NCBI GenBank assembly: GCA_017964115.1
Contig: JAGCSL010000095.1
Span: 1 to 19,359, forward strand
DNA: 19,359 nt
Reading direction: 5' to 3'
Origin: Candidatus Saccharimonadota bacterium
Lineage (GTDB): Bacteria; Patescibacteriota; Saccharimonadia; Saccharimonadales; Saccharimonadaceae
Position numbers and translations under genes: made by a program. The notes beneath the pieces are model-generated. The model did not search any database. It was not told the origin of the DNA and saw only the letters and a program-made list of their open reading frames with translations. Positions within the stretch are counted from its first letter, which is position 1; each line of letters starts with the position of its first letter. This document shows, one piece after another, positions 1 to 5,895 of this stretch.

Positions 1-918
1 AAGCAAATTATTAAGGTCACCCACTCTCCCGAAGGTACTCAGCTCGTCGACAATAACGACTGGTTCAAAGATATCCACTTCTTGCCATTTCTCCGCGAAA
101 TCGGCAAAGCCTTCAGCATGACTCAGCTTCTCGACCGTCAATTCGTTCAAAAACGCATTGGCGAAGGCGGCTCCGGCATCTCTTATGCCGAGTTCAGCTA
201 CACCCTCATTCAGGGCTACGATTTCTTACACCTATTCCGCACTTATAATGTTGACCTTCAGCTCTGCGGCGCCGACCAATTCGGCAACTGTACCAGTGGT
301 ATTCACCTCATTAAGCGCCTCGAAAACGCGGAAGCCAACTGCTACGCCTGCCCACTTATTATCGACAAAGTCACCGGCCGTAAATTCGGTAAGTCCGAAG
401 GCAACGCCGTCTGGCTTGATGCTGAAAAGACTAGTATTTTCGACTTCTACCAATTCTGGCTTAACCAATCCGATGAAGCCATCGAAGATTACTTCAAATA
501 CTTTACGCTTATCATGCCAGAAGAACTTGAGCAAATCATGGCTGAGCACGCCAAGAACCCAGCTGCACGCACTGGCCAAAAACGCCTCGCTCAGGAAGTT
601 ACTAAGGTTGTTCACGGCGAAGAAGCTGCCAAACAGGCTGAAAAAATCACTACTTTCCTCTTTGGCGACGGCAAAATCACTGATTTAGACGATTCCGATC
701 TCGATTTACTCGCCAAGAGCTTCCCCACTGCCAAAACCGGCAACAAGCTCGTCGATATTCTTGCTGAAACTGGTCTCGCCAGCAGTAAAGGCGAAGCCCG
801 CAAGCTTATTTCTAGCAATGCTATCTCTGTTAACGGCGTAAAAGCCACCGAAGACCAAACCATCGACCAAATCAGCCTTATCAAAAAAGGTAAAAACAAG
901 TTCGCCCTCGTCCGTTAA
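1..918 (+). CDS. tyrS: Tyrosyl-tRNA synthetase, 5'-truncated by the window edge
   Basis: The enzyme charges tRNA-Tyr with tyrosine in the cytoplasm. The reading frame is open from base 1, so the gene enters from outside the window; 305 C-terminal residues are visible and the N-terminal part with the HIGH motif is missing. Seen: a tyrosine-pocket stretch (IQGYDF, then GADQFGN), the class I KMSKS-equivalent loop KFGKSEGNAVWLD near nt 382-420, and a C-terminal S4-type RNA-binding domain (ETGLASSKGEARKLI...ISVNGVK) near nt 760-870. This order, catalytic core then S4 domain, is that of bacterial TyrRS. The TTG at 82 is only an internal Leu codon, not the start. No clear hairpin terminator follows the TAA; the next promoter begins 12 bp later. 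Confidence 0.95.
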   Translation, partial: KQIIKVTHSPEGTQLVDNNDWFKDIHFLPFLREIGKAFSMTQLLDRQFVQKRIGEGGSGISYAEFSYTLIQGYDFLHLFRTYNVDLQLCGADQFGNCTSGIHLIKRLENAEANCYACPLIIDKVTGRKFGKSEGNAVWLDAEKTSIFDFYQFWLNQSDEAIEDYFKYFTLIMPEELEQIMAEHAKNPAARTGQKRLAQEVTKVVHGEEAAKQAEKITTFLFGDGKITDLDDSDLDLLAKSFPTAKTGNKLVDILAETGLASSKGEARKLISSNAISVNGVKATEDQTIDQISLIKKGKNKFALVR

Positions 919-930
919 GGGTTAGTAGTA

Positions 931-959
931 TTGACTTCATCTATAAAGTATGGTATAAA
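931..959 (+). promoter_or_regulatory. Promoter of the 1035 gene
   Basis: TTGACT (931-936), 17-nt spacer, TATAAA (954-959), with an extended -10 TG at 951-952. The start point is expected near 966, giving a leader of about 70 nt. The leader can fold into GCTTTG (975-980) with CAAAGC (996-1001), and a weaker outer GCATG (964-968) with CATGC (1008-1012), ending just before the Shine-Dalgarno. The outer stem loses its first bases if transcription starts at 966. Confidence 0.8.
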
Positions 960-1034
960 AATAGCATGTCACTTGCTTTGTAGGTTTTTTGCGCCCAAAG
1001 CTCAACCCATGCACCTTTCCAGGAGGGATAACGT

Positions 1035-1595
1035 ATGAGTACATATTACCAAACGCTTCTTGAACGCGAACTCGAACACATTCGCAAAACTGTCAAAATC
1101 ACATCGCTGACAGGCAAAGCTGCCGTCGAAGATCGTGACCGCCGACAGGCCGAATTCTTCACAGAAGTCGCCGATTTCAAAAAGGCTCTCGCGATCAACC
1201 CGACCACGGGTCGCGCAACTGATATCGATGCCTTCGTTGCGTTGTGTAATGATATTGTCGATGTACCTCGTAGCGCTCTGCCGCTCGGTACAGTAATTTT
1301 CGAGATAGTCGAGACCGCCAAGAGTCACGACTACCCGAAGGACGATCGTCAGACTATCGTTTCCGCCTTCCGACACGTGCGGCTGCACGGCCATGTAGAC
1401 AACTGCACCGCAAACCAGCTCTACAAAGCCGAATATACACTGAATCGCGTCGATAATCCGGAACCGAATCCTTACAGCTATCTTCCCGATGATCCGACTT
1501 ATGATGGCAGCTTGACGGTATGGCCGGATCGCCACAGATCGTTGCCGCCCAAAGGCCCGCGACACTTCAAACCTTCTCCGGTTCGTTCCCACTAA
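1035..1595 (+). CDS. Hypothetical protein, 186 aa, monocistronic
   Basis: I do not recognise a family. The protein is soluble: no signal peptide or membrane segment is visible. The N-terminal half is charged and predicted helical (residues 1-60, many E/R/K), and the C-terminal 50 residues are rich in Pro, Asp, Tyr and Arg and probably extended or disordered. It has a single Cys near the middle (DNCTAN). The start is set by a near-perfect Shine-Dalgarno AGGAGG (1021-1026) eight bases before the ATG. The unit is self-contained: its own promoter at 931-959 and a hairpin terminator at 1613-1657. Codon choice is somewhat more GC-rich than in neighbouring tyrS. The same style (promoter, leader, strong SD, terminator) recurs in the unknown genes at 1929, 12412 and 14410. 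The function cannot be inferred. Confidence 0.8.
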   Translation: MSTYYQTLLERELEHIRKTVKITSLTGKAAVEDRDRRQAEFFTEVADFKKALAINPTTGRATDIDAFVALCNDIVDVPRSALPLGTVIFEIVETAKSHDYPKDDRQTIVSAFRHVRLHGHVDNCTANQLYKAEYTLNRVDNPEPNPYSYLPDDPTYDGSLTVWPDRHRSLPPKGPRHFKPSPVRSH

Positions 1596-1612
1596 ACATA
1601 TACCCTCTACTC

Positions 1613-1657
1613 AGCCCCGTTTCGCCCCTTTCCAGGAGCCTACGGGGCTATTTTCTT
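1613..1657 (+). terminator. Intrinsic terminator of the 1035 gene
   Basis: AGCCCCGT (1613-1620) pairs perfectly with ACGGGGCT (1642-1649), with a 21-nt loop, followed by ATTTTCTT. It lies 17 nt after the stop codon. Confidence 0.85.
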
Positions 1658-1686
1658 GCAAAATAAACATAATTATTAATTCACTA

Positions 1687-1715
1687 TTGACTTTTTAGAC
1701 AAAGTATGCTACAAT
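1687..1715 (+). promoter_or_regulatory. Promoter of the 1929 gene
   Basis: TTGACT (1687-1692), 17-nt spacer, TACAAT (1710-1715) with extended -10 TG at 1707-1708. Start point expected near 1722. This is one of the best consensus promoters in the window and has the same architecture as the one at 931. Confidence 0.8.
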
Positions 1716-1721
1716 TACCCC

Positions 1722-1928
1722 ATACGCTGCCTAAGTAGCGTAAGTATGTTAATAGACGCATAAAAAACGATATCTATTATCCTCTACTTCCCTTTTAGTC
1801 GGGTATCAAGCGCACCTCATTTTGGCGCGTTTAATAACCGACTAAAGGTGGCAAGTCGGCACCTCTGCCTAAAACCAAAAAAACTGTAAACCAAGGCAGA
1901 GAGTCTAGACCATAAGGAGGATAAGCAT
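1722..1928 (+). promoter_or_regulatory. Long structured 5' leader of the 1929 gene
   Basis: This accounts for most of the 333-bp stretch 1596-1928 without a gene. Visible helices: TACGCT (1723-1728) with AGCGTA (1737-1742); CC-TTT(T)AGTCGG (1791-1802) with CCGACTAAAGG (1838-1848), which encloses GCGC/GCGC; and CTCTGCCT (1863-1870) with AGGCAGAG (1894-1901). The hexamer AGTCGG recurs at 1854-1859, so CCGACT (1838-1843) has two mutually exclusive partners. TATCCTC (1778-1784) is an exact 7-nt complement of GAGGATA (1917-1923), which overlaps the Shine-Dalgarno. These features suggest a cis-regulatory RNA acting on translation. I match it to no known riboswitch class. A 5-codon ORF at 1746-1763 has no convincing SD. 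Confidence 0.55.
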
Positions 1929-2546
1929 ATGGCACTCACCTACACTACTGTTAAGCAGGCATTCGCAGTCTATCCCACCGGCATCGTGAAGGAGATCTTC
2001 GTCCCCGACGGCGAAACTCTCGATCACCTGATCGAAACCGAATACAATGACGGAATGCTGGTGTTCGCGAAACGCGACAACGACCAGCGCATCGCCATTG
2101 TGGCTCCGGTCGCCAAGTGCACCGACGCTCAGCATGACAGCCTGATCGGCCTCGTCAGAGAATGGGTTCTGAACGAGCTTCCGTCCGCCAGCTATAAGAG
2201 CAGCTACAAAACGGCTGCCTGCACGCGTCTGCCGTTCGGCGGACTCATCATCCAGCCGGCCCAGAAGTCCGTTCTCAAGGATCCCGACGTCGCTCAGAAG
2301 GAAGCGGACAATATTGTCCAGATGATTTCCGACTGGGTCAAGGAGACCGTTTTCGTCACTCCCGGCAGCGATGATGACCACTCCGATGACGACGATCATT
2401 CCGACGACGACGGCACCAAGGGCCCCAAGGGCGACGACGGTAAGCCGAAGGGCGACGACGGTAAGCCGAAGGGACGCACTCAGGAGCAGAACTTTGCTCT
2501 CGGCAGAGACCTCTTCAACAAGGCCTTCGCTGCACTGAAGAAGTGA
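1929..2546 (+). CDS. Hypothetical protein with Asp/His-rich and Gly/Lys repeat linker, 205 aa
   Basis: Family not recognised. Residues 1-145 look like a compact domain with no signal peptide or membrane helix. Residues 147-161 are an acidic-histidine run (DDDHSDDDDHSDDDG) that could bind metal ions. Residues 162-182 are Gly/Lys/Asp repeats (KGDDGKP twice) that resemble collagen-like sequence but break the Gly-X-Y register. A short helical tail (183-205) follows. Start: SD AAGGAGG at 1914-1920, eight bases before the ATG. GC content and codon choice are clearly higher than in flanking genes (many GGC, GAC, AAG, CTC), which may reflect transfer or selection for strong expression. It has its own promoter, structured leader, three downstream hairpins and terminator. 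Confidence 0.8.
   Translation: MALTYTTVKQAFAVYPTGIVKEIFVPDGETLDHLIETEYNDGMLVFAKRDNDQRIAIVAPVAKCTDAQHDSLIGLVREWVLNELPSASYKSSYKTAACTRLPFGGLIIQPAQKSVLKDPDVAQKEADNIVQMISDWVKETVFVTPGSDDDHSDDDDHSDDDGTKGPKGDDGKPKGDDGKPKGRTQEQNFALGRDLFNKAFAALKK
2430..2471 (+). repeat. Perfect 21-bp tandem repeat, two copies
   Basis: Copies at 2430-2450 and 2451-2471 are identical and in frame, coding GDDGKPK twice within the 1929 gene; a third copy begins and diverges after two bases. Identity at synonymous positions suggests recent duplication. Confidence 0.9.
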
Positions 2547-2582
2547 TCGTGCGCCCAGCGTCAACAAGTGAATATCGTTTTT

Positions 2583-2613
2583 CATCCCTTCGGGGATGAC
2601 GGTCGACAACCGT
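2583..2613 (+). other. Two tandem hairpins in the 3' UTR of the 1929 gene
   Basis: CATCCC-TTCG-GGGATG (2583-2598) is a 6-bp stem with a UUCG tetraloop; directly after it ACGGT (2599-2603) pairs with ACCGT (2609-2613). Neither is followed by a T tract. They lie between the stop codon and the terminator and may protect the mRNA 3' end. Confidence 0.6.
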
Positions 2614-2629
2614 TATAGCGTCTGATCTA

Positions 2630-2675
2630 GGTCCCCCTATCTTCCCTCATTCGGGATGAGAAAGGGGGCCTTTTT
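2630..2675 (+). terminator. Intrinsic terminator of the 1929 gene
   Basis: GG-CCCCCT (2630-2638, with T2632 bulged) pairs with AGGGGGCC (2663-2670), enclosing an inner stem CTCAT/ATGAG (2646-2660), followed by TTTTT (2671-2675). Confidence 0.85.
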
Positions 2676-2677
2676 CA

Positions 2678-2686
2678 TGCTAAAAT
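2678..2686 (+). promoter_or_regulatory. Extended -10 promoter of the PMM-like gene
   Basis: TG-C-TAAAAT directly after the preceding terminator. Start point expected near 2693, leaving a 20-nt leader that contains the SD at 2701-2707. The ATG at 2689 would be upstream of that start point, which supports the start at 2713. Confidence 0.6.
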
Positions 2687-2712
2687 AAATGTACATACAT
2701 AAAGGAGTACAT

Positions 2713-3480
2713 ATGAAGAAAGTTCTAGCATTTGACGTTGACCAAACCTTAAATATTGCCAAGACCCCCATCCCAGACGATATTGCCGAACTTCTTACTG
2801 AATGTCTCGACCACTTTGAAATTTGCCCAATCTCTGGCCAAAAATTCGATCAATTCCTAATCCAAATCGTCGATCGTCTCGAGAATGCGACGCCGAAGCA
2901 GCTCGAACATCTCCACCTCTTCGTCGCTCAAGGTACCCAATATTACCGCTACGATGCCAAGAAGAAAGATTGGACTCAAGTCTATAATTATCCTCTCACC
3001 GACGAACAAGTTAAGAAAATCACCAAAGCCATTCAAACTGCCGCCGAAGAACTCGGCTATTGGGAAGCCGATAAGCTTCAAGAAGGCGACGAAATCATCG
3101 AAAACCGCCTCAGCCAGGTTACTTTCTCTGCTCTTGGCCAAAAAGCCGGTACTGAAGCTAAATACGCCTGGGATCCAGATCACAAGAAACGCGAAGCCAT
3201 CGTCAAGCGCTGCAAAGAACTCGCTCCAGAATTTGATTACGAGATTGGTGGCACAACTTCAATCAACGCCATTACCCCAGGTATGAATAAAGTCTTCGGT
3301 ATGACGCATATGATGGAAGAGCTCAAGGTCAAAAAGTCCGACATTCTTTACTTTGGCGACATGACTCAACCTGGCGGCAATGATTATCCAGTTGTTCAAA
3401 TGGGCATCGATACCATCACCGTCCGCAGCCATGAAGATACCGCTTATGCTCTGCGCGGCATCCTTGGCCTTATTAAATAG
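2713..3480 (+). CDS. Phosphomannomutase-like HAD-IIB protein, 255 aa
   Basis: Resembles the eukaryotic-type phosphomannomutase (PMM) branch of HAD phosphatases, which interconvert mannose-6-P and mannose-1-P for sugar-nucleotide synthesis. Seen: motif I FDVDQT (Asp8 nucleophile and Asp10; Gln replaces the usual Gly), motif II region (PISGQKF), NRLSQVTFSALG, GGTTSINAITPG, and motif IV FGDMTQPGGNDYP, close to the PMM FGDxTxPGGND signature. Length fits PMM (about 245-260 aa). Start chosen at 2713 because AAAGGAG (2701-2707) lies five bases upstream; an in-frame ATG at 2689 is less likely. Substrate is uncertain: it could be a sugar-phosphate phosphatase rather than a mutase. An extended -10 promoter precedes it and another follows its stop. 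Confidence 0.8.
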   Translation: MKKVLAFDVDQTLNIAKTPIPDDIAELLTECLDHFEICPISGQKFDQFLIQIVDRLENATPKQLEHLHLFVAQGTQYYRYDAKKKDWTQVYNYPLTDEQVKKITKAIQTAAEELGYWEADKLQEGDEIIENRLSQVTFSALGQKAGTEAKYAWDPDHKKREAIVKRCKELAPEFDYEIGGTTSINAITPGMNKVFGMTHMMEELKVKKSDILYFGDMTQPGGNDYPVVQMGIDTITVRSHEDTAYALRGILGLIK

Positions 3481-3484
3481 CTCA

Positions 3485-3493
3485 TGCTAAAAT
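3485..3493 (+). promoter_or_regulatory. Extended -10 promoter, leaderless 3502 gene
   Basis: TG-C-TAAAAT, with eight bases between the -10 and the ATG at 3502, so the transcript probably begins at or next to the start codon. Confidence 0.6.
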
Positions 3494-3501
3494 AAAACTA
3501 T

Positions 3502-4023
3502 ATGAAGAATACGAATTACTTTGGTCGCTTCTGCCGTTTAGCTGGCAGGCTCAGCCTTTTTGCGGGCTTTGTGCTCTGCATCGGCGTCGGCGTCTTATTA
3601 ATTATTAACCCATTTATGTCCGAAAAAATATCCACAAAAAGCACTACCGTCGGAACTACTGCTGAAACTTCTGTTTCCTCTGGAATTTCGCATTCTTTCT
3701 CGACCGGCCTAATACAAAATCAGGTCGTGTCTTGGTTCATTACTGGTGTCATTACCCTTGCAGCCATCATTGCGCTCGCATATCTAGCTAAAAAATATAA
3801 CGCAACTATCCGCAAAATTATCGCTAATATTTCTAAACGTACCAATTCCCCCATTCATATGATTGAGCTCGGACTTACTCTTATCGTCTGGTCCACATTA
3901 CTGATTATGCTCATCTTTAGCCTCCCACTTGCCGCCTCAATTCTGATCTTCCCGTTCATCATCAATGAACTACTTTTCCTCTTTGGCTGGATTTCCTACG
4001 GCATGCCAGATTACAAAGTCTAG
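3502..4023 (+). CDS. Predicted integral membrane protein, 173 aa
   Basis: Family not recognised. Four hydrophobic segments are visible: about residues 13-34 (LSLFAGFVLCIGVGVLLII), 75-96 (WFITGVITLAAIIALAYLA), 119-139 and 140-165. A Ser/Thr-rich loop (residues 38-68) sits between the first two and is probably extracytoplasmic. The first segment is preceded by Arg residues, so it acts as a membrane anchor rather than a cleaved signal. No SD is seen; a -10 box ends eight bases before the ATG, so leaderless expression is likely. It sits between the PMM-like gene and tpiA, but each has its own -10 box, so shared function is not implied. Confidence 0.8.
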   Translation: MKNTNYFGRFCRLAGRLSLFAGFVLCIGVGVLLIINPFMSEKISTKSTTVGTTAETSVSSGISHSFSTGLIQNQVVSWFITGVITLAAIIALAYLAKKYNATIRKIIANISKRTNSPIHMIELGLTLIVWSTLLIMLIFSLPLAASILIFPFIINELLFLFGWISYGMPDYKV

Positions 4024-4043
4024 TTTTTACTTTTTTACGCTTA

Positions 4044-4052
4044 TGTTAAAAT
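4044..4052 (+). promoter_or_regulatory. Extended -10 promoter of tpiA, leaderless
   Basis: TG-T-TAAAAT, with six bases between the -10 and the ATG at 4059. No SD precedes the start. Confidence 0.65.
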
Positions 4053-4058
4053 AAGTGT

Positions 4059-4844
4059 ATGACTAGTCCCAGAAAAACTTATATTATTGCTAACTGGAAA
4101 ATGAATTTCACCCCTGGTGAATCCAGTCTTTATTTGAATCGGCTCAGCAAGCGTATTACGCCATCCCGCAATGTCCAAGTTATTCTGGCCCCTTCTACTG
4201 TTTCCCTTCAACCGCTATCTCTCCAGATTAATCGCCGTCAATTCAAACTCGCTGCTCAAAATTTTTACTGGCGCGATTATGGTGCCTTTACTGGCGAAAC
4301 GTCCGTTTCACAATTGCGTGGCTTTGTCGATTATGCCATCGTCGGTCATTCCGAACGCCGCTATATCTTCAATGAATCCGAAGAAGATATCGCTCAAAAA
4401 GTTGCCGCTGCGCTTCGTAACAATCTCACCCCTATTCTCTGCATCGGCGAAACTGCCATGGAACGCAAAGATGGCGAAACCGCAGCTGCCATTTATAGTC
4501 AGCTCGCCAATGGCCTACACGAAGTCAGCAAAGAAGACATTACAAAGATTATCATTGCATATGAGCCAGTCTGGGCCATTTCTAGCAATAAAAATGCCCA
4601 TCCAGCCAAACCAGCCGACATTGCCGAAGCTCAAGAACTTATTCGTAAACATATTTCTAAACTTTATGGCAAAGAAGCCGGCGAAATCATTCCAGTCCTC
4701 TATGGCGGCTCGGTCAATTCCGACACTGCCGGCGGCTACCTATCTATTAAAGGCATCGATGGCCTGCTTATCGGGGGTGCTAGTTTGATAGGAGATGCAT
4801 TCTGTGCTATCGTAGAAACAGCTAAGGGGATAAAAAATGAGTGA
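4059..4844 (+). CDS. tpiA: Triosephosphate isomerase, 261 aa
   Basis: Interconverts dihydroxyacetone phosphate and glyceraldehyde-3-phosphate in cytoplasmic glycolysis. All catalytic residues are visible: Asn12 and Lys14 (IIANWKMNF), His97 (YAIVGHSERR) and Glu169 (IIAYEPVWAI), plus the phosphate-binding YGGSVNSDTAGG and the C-terminal GGASL. Length is normal for bacterial TIM. One oddity: the flexible loop 6, normally PVWAIGTGK, reads PVWAISSNK, changing the GTG tip. The start follows a -10 box by six bases with no SD, so it is probably leaderless. The 3' end overlaps the next gene by eight bases (ATGAGTGA), suggesting translational coupling. Confidence 0.95.
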   Translation: MTSPRKTYIIANWKMNFTPGESSLYLNRLSKRITPSRNVQVILAPSTVSLQPLSLQINRRQFKLAAQNFYWRDYGAFTGETSVSQLRGFVDYAIVGHSERRYIFNESEEDIAQKVAAALRNNLTPILCIGETAMERKDGETAAAIYSQLANGLHEVSKEDITKIIIAYEPVWAISSNKNAHPAKPADIAEAQELIRKHISKLYGKEAGEIIPVLYGGSVNSDTAGGYLSIKGIDGLLIGGASLIGDAFCAIVETAKGIKNE

Positions 4845-5619
4845 TAATATCGATTACGCAGAACTAGATAAAGCAGTCAACGAAGCTATGCAGACTCAGC
4901 CGAGCCGTGCTACTTCAACCGCTAAAACTGTTGTGCGTCGTCCAGCCGCTCGTCCACAAAATCGTGGTCGTTTCATGGATTTTGCCCCACGTGGCGCAAC
5001 CATGACTCGCCCAGTTACAGTCAAACCTGTCCAAAAACCTACTCGTCCAGTTATTACTCGCCCAATGACGCGCAAAATTGTTCAAGAAAACCCAACTACC
5101 GCCAATATTCCTAAGCGCTCCGCCATCAGACCGACATCTCGTGTCGCCACCATGCGCAAAGCGCCAGAGGTTGTCGAAGATATTCCGACACCAGTTACTG
5201 CACCAAGCGCACCGCGCCAAAGCGTCGCCGCTAAGATCCAACAAAAGCAACAGCGTGTCGCCGCCACTGCGCCAAAAGAGCAACCGAAACCAAAGACCGC
5301 CAAAAAAGCGGCCGAAGCTCCAGATGCCAACAGCTATTCTCTCGGCGTGCGTTCCCCATTCCTATCTGACACTAAAGTCGAAAAGCGCCCACTCGGCACC
5401 AATATCCCAGAGACTAGCACTACCGCTGTTCGCAGTACAAAGAATGTTTATAGCCAGAAGAATCCGTCCAAAGCACCCGTCTCAAAGCACAAGAAACACA
5501 CTGTCACCGAAGCACCAAAATCTCATTCTGGCTGGCTCTGGTCGTTGGTAGTATTACTCGTGATTGCTGCTGGCGCCGGACTTGGCTATCTCGCCTACCT
5601 CATCGTCTTTGCGAACTAA
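4837..5619 (+). CDS. Basic, Pro/Arg-rich tail-anchored membrane protein, 260 aa
   Basis: Family not recognised. Residues 1-225 are low-complexity and strongly basic, rich in Arg, Pro, Thr, Ala and Lys, with repeated (R/K)P-(V/I)-T-like elements (residues 55-85) and a Lys/Gln segment (130-160). This part is probably disordered. A single hydrophobic helix at about 231-257 (LWSLVVLLVIAAGAGLGYLAYLIV) ends the protein, so the long N-terminal part most likely faces the cytoplasm and could contact nucleic acid or the envelope. Its start overlaps the tpiA stop by eight bases, so it depends on the tpiA transcript. It ends at the hairpin at 5640-5673. Confidence 0.75.
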   Translation: MSDNIDYAELDKAVNEAMQTQPSRATSTAKTVVRRPAARPQNRGRFMDFAPRGATMTRPVTVKPVQKPTRPVITRPMTRKIVQENPTTANIPKRSAIRPTSRVATMRKAPEVVEDIPTPVTAPSAPRQSVAAKIQQKQQRVAATAPKEQPKPKTAKKAAEAPDANSYSLGVRSPFLSDTKVEKRPLGTNIPETSTTAVRSTKNVYSQKNPSKAPVSKHKKHTVTEAPKSHSGWLWSLVVLLVIAAGAGLGYLAYLIVFAN

Positions 5620-5628
5620 GCTAAAATC

Positions 5629-5637
5629 TGATATAAT
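5629..5637 (+). promoter_or_regulatory. Extended -10 promoter of tRNA-His
   Basis: TG-A-TATAAT; start point expected near 5644, inside the left arm of the terminator hairpin at 5640-5673, giving a leader of about 35 nt to be trimmed by RNase P. Confidence 0.6.
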
Positions 5638-5639
5638 CT

Positions 5640-5673
5640 AGACACGTCAAAACACTTTGGCGTGTCTATTTTT
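5640..5673 (+). terminator. Intrinsic terminator after the 4837 gene
   Basis: AGACACG (5640-5646) pairs with CGTGTCT (5661-5667), followed by ATTTTT. Transcripts arriving from tpiA would form the whole hairpin; transcripts starting near 5644 would lack most of the left arm. Confidence 0.7.
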
Positions 5674-5678
5674 ACATG

Positions 5679-5755
5679 GTGGGTATAGCTCAGCTGGTTA
5701 GAGCGTCGGTTTGTGGCACCGAAGGTCGGAGGTTCGAACCCTCTTACCCACCCCA
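5679..5755 (+). tRNA. tRNA-His (GTG)
   Basis: The acceptor GTGGGTA pairs with TACCCAC (5745-5751). The anticodon arm TCGGT/ACCGA encloses loop TTGTGGC, giving anticodon GTG. The T loop is TTCGAAC. Discriminator C73 and an encoded CCA (5753-5755) follow. A G at 5678 supplies the template for the G-1 identity base that pairs with C73. Confidence 0.97.
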
Positions 5756-5760
5756 TGTAG

Positions 5761-5766
5761 TATAAT
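5761..5766 (+). promoter_or_regulatory. -10 box between the two tRNAs
   Basis: A perfect TATAAT starting five bases after the tRNA-His CCA. Start point expected near 5773, nine bases before tRNA-Gly, so the second tRNA can be transcribed independently. No good -35 is visible because that position lies in tRNA-His. Confidence 0.5.
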
Positions 5767-5781
5767 AGTCATATAGCACTT

Positions 5782-5856
5782 GCGAGTTTCATATAACGGT
5801 TATTATGTGAGTTTTCCAAACTCAACATGAGAGTTCGACTCTCTCAACTCGCACCA
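5782..5856 (+). tRNA. tRNA-Gly (TCC)
   Basis: The acceptor GCGAGTT pairs with AACTCGC, followed by A73 and an encoded CCA. The anticodon stem TGAGT/ACTCA encloses TTTCCAA, giving anticodon TCC. The T arm is GAGAG-TTCGACT-CTCTC. The D stem is weak: ATAT against TTAT gives only three pairs, around a GG-containing loop. A Trp reading (CCA) would need a shifted loop and is excluded by the perfect 5-bp stem with a 7-nt loop. Confidence 0.93.
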
Positions 5857-5867
5857 AAGCATAAAAA

Positions 5868-5890
5868 ATACCCCAAAGGGGTATATTTTT
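5868..5890. terminator. Bidirectional terminator between tRNA-Gly and pilB
   Basis: ATACCCC (5868-5874) pairs with GGGGTAT (5878-5884) around AAA. A T tract follows on the plus strand (5886-5890) and an A tract precedes it (5863-5868), so the hairpin also ends the minus-strand pilus operon. Confidence 0.9.
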
Positions 5891-5895
5891 ATTCC

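Noticed and set aside
82..84. TTG as a start of a shorter tyrS protein
   Set aside because: The frame is open to base 1 and the upstream residues (EGTQLVDNNDWFKDIHFL) fit TyrRS; the gene is cut by the window edge.
1746..1763. Five-codon ORF in the leader as an attenuation peptide
   Set aside because: No SD upstream and no runs of a regulatory codon; chance occurrence in AT-rich sequence is likely.
2395..2480. Collagen-like Gly-X-Y domain in the 1929 protein
   Set aside because: The register breaks (GKPK is four residues) and there are only a few triplets, too short for a stable triple helix.
5782..5856. Possible tRNA for a recoded UGA codon or tRNA-Trp
   Set aside because: The 7-nt loop bounded by a perfect stem gives anticodon TCC, and TGA is used as a stop for tpiA, the 1929 gene and the PilO-like gene.
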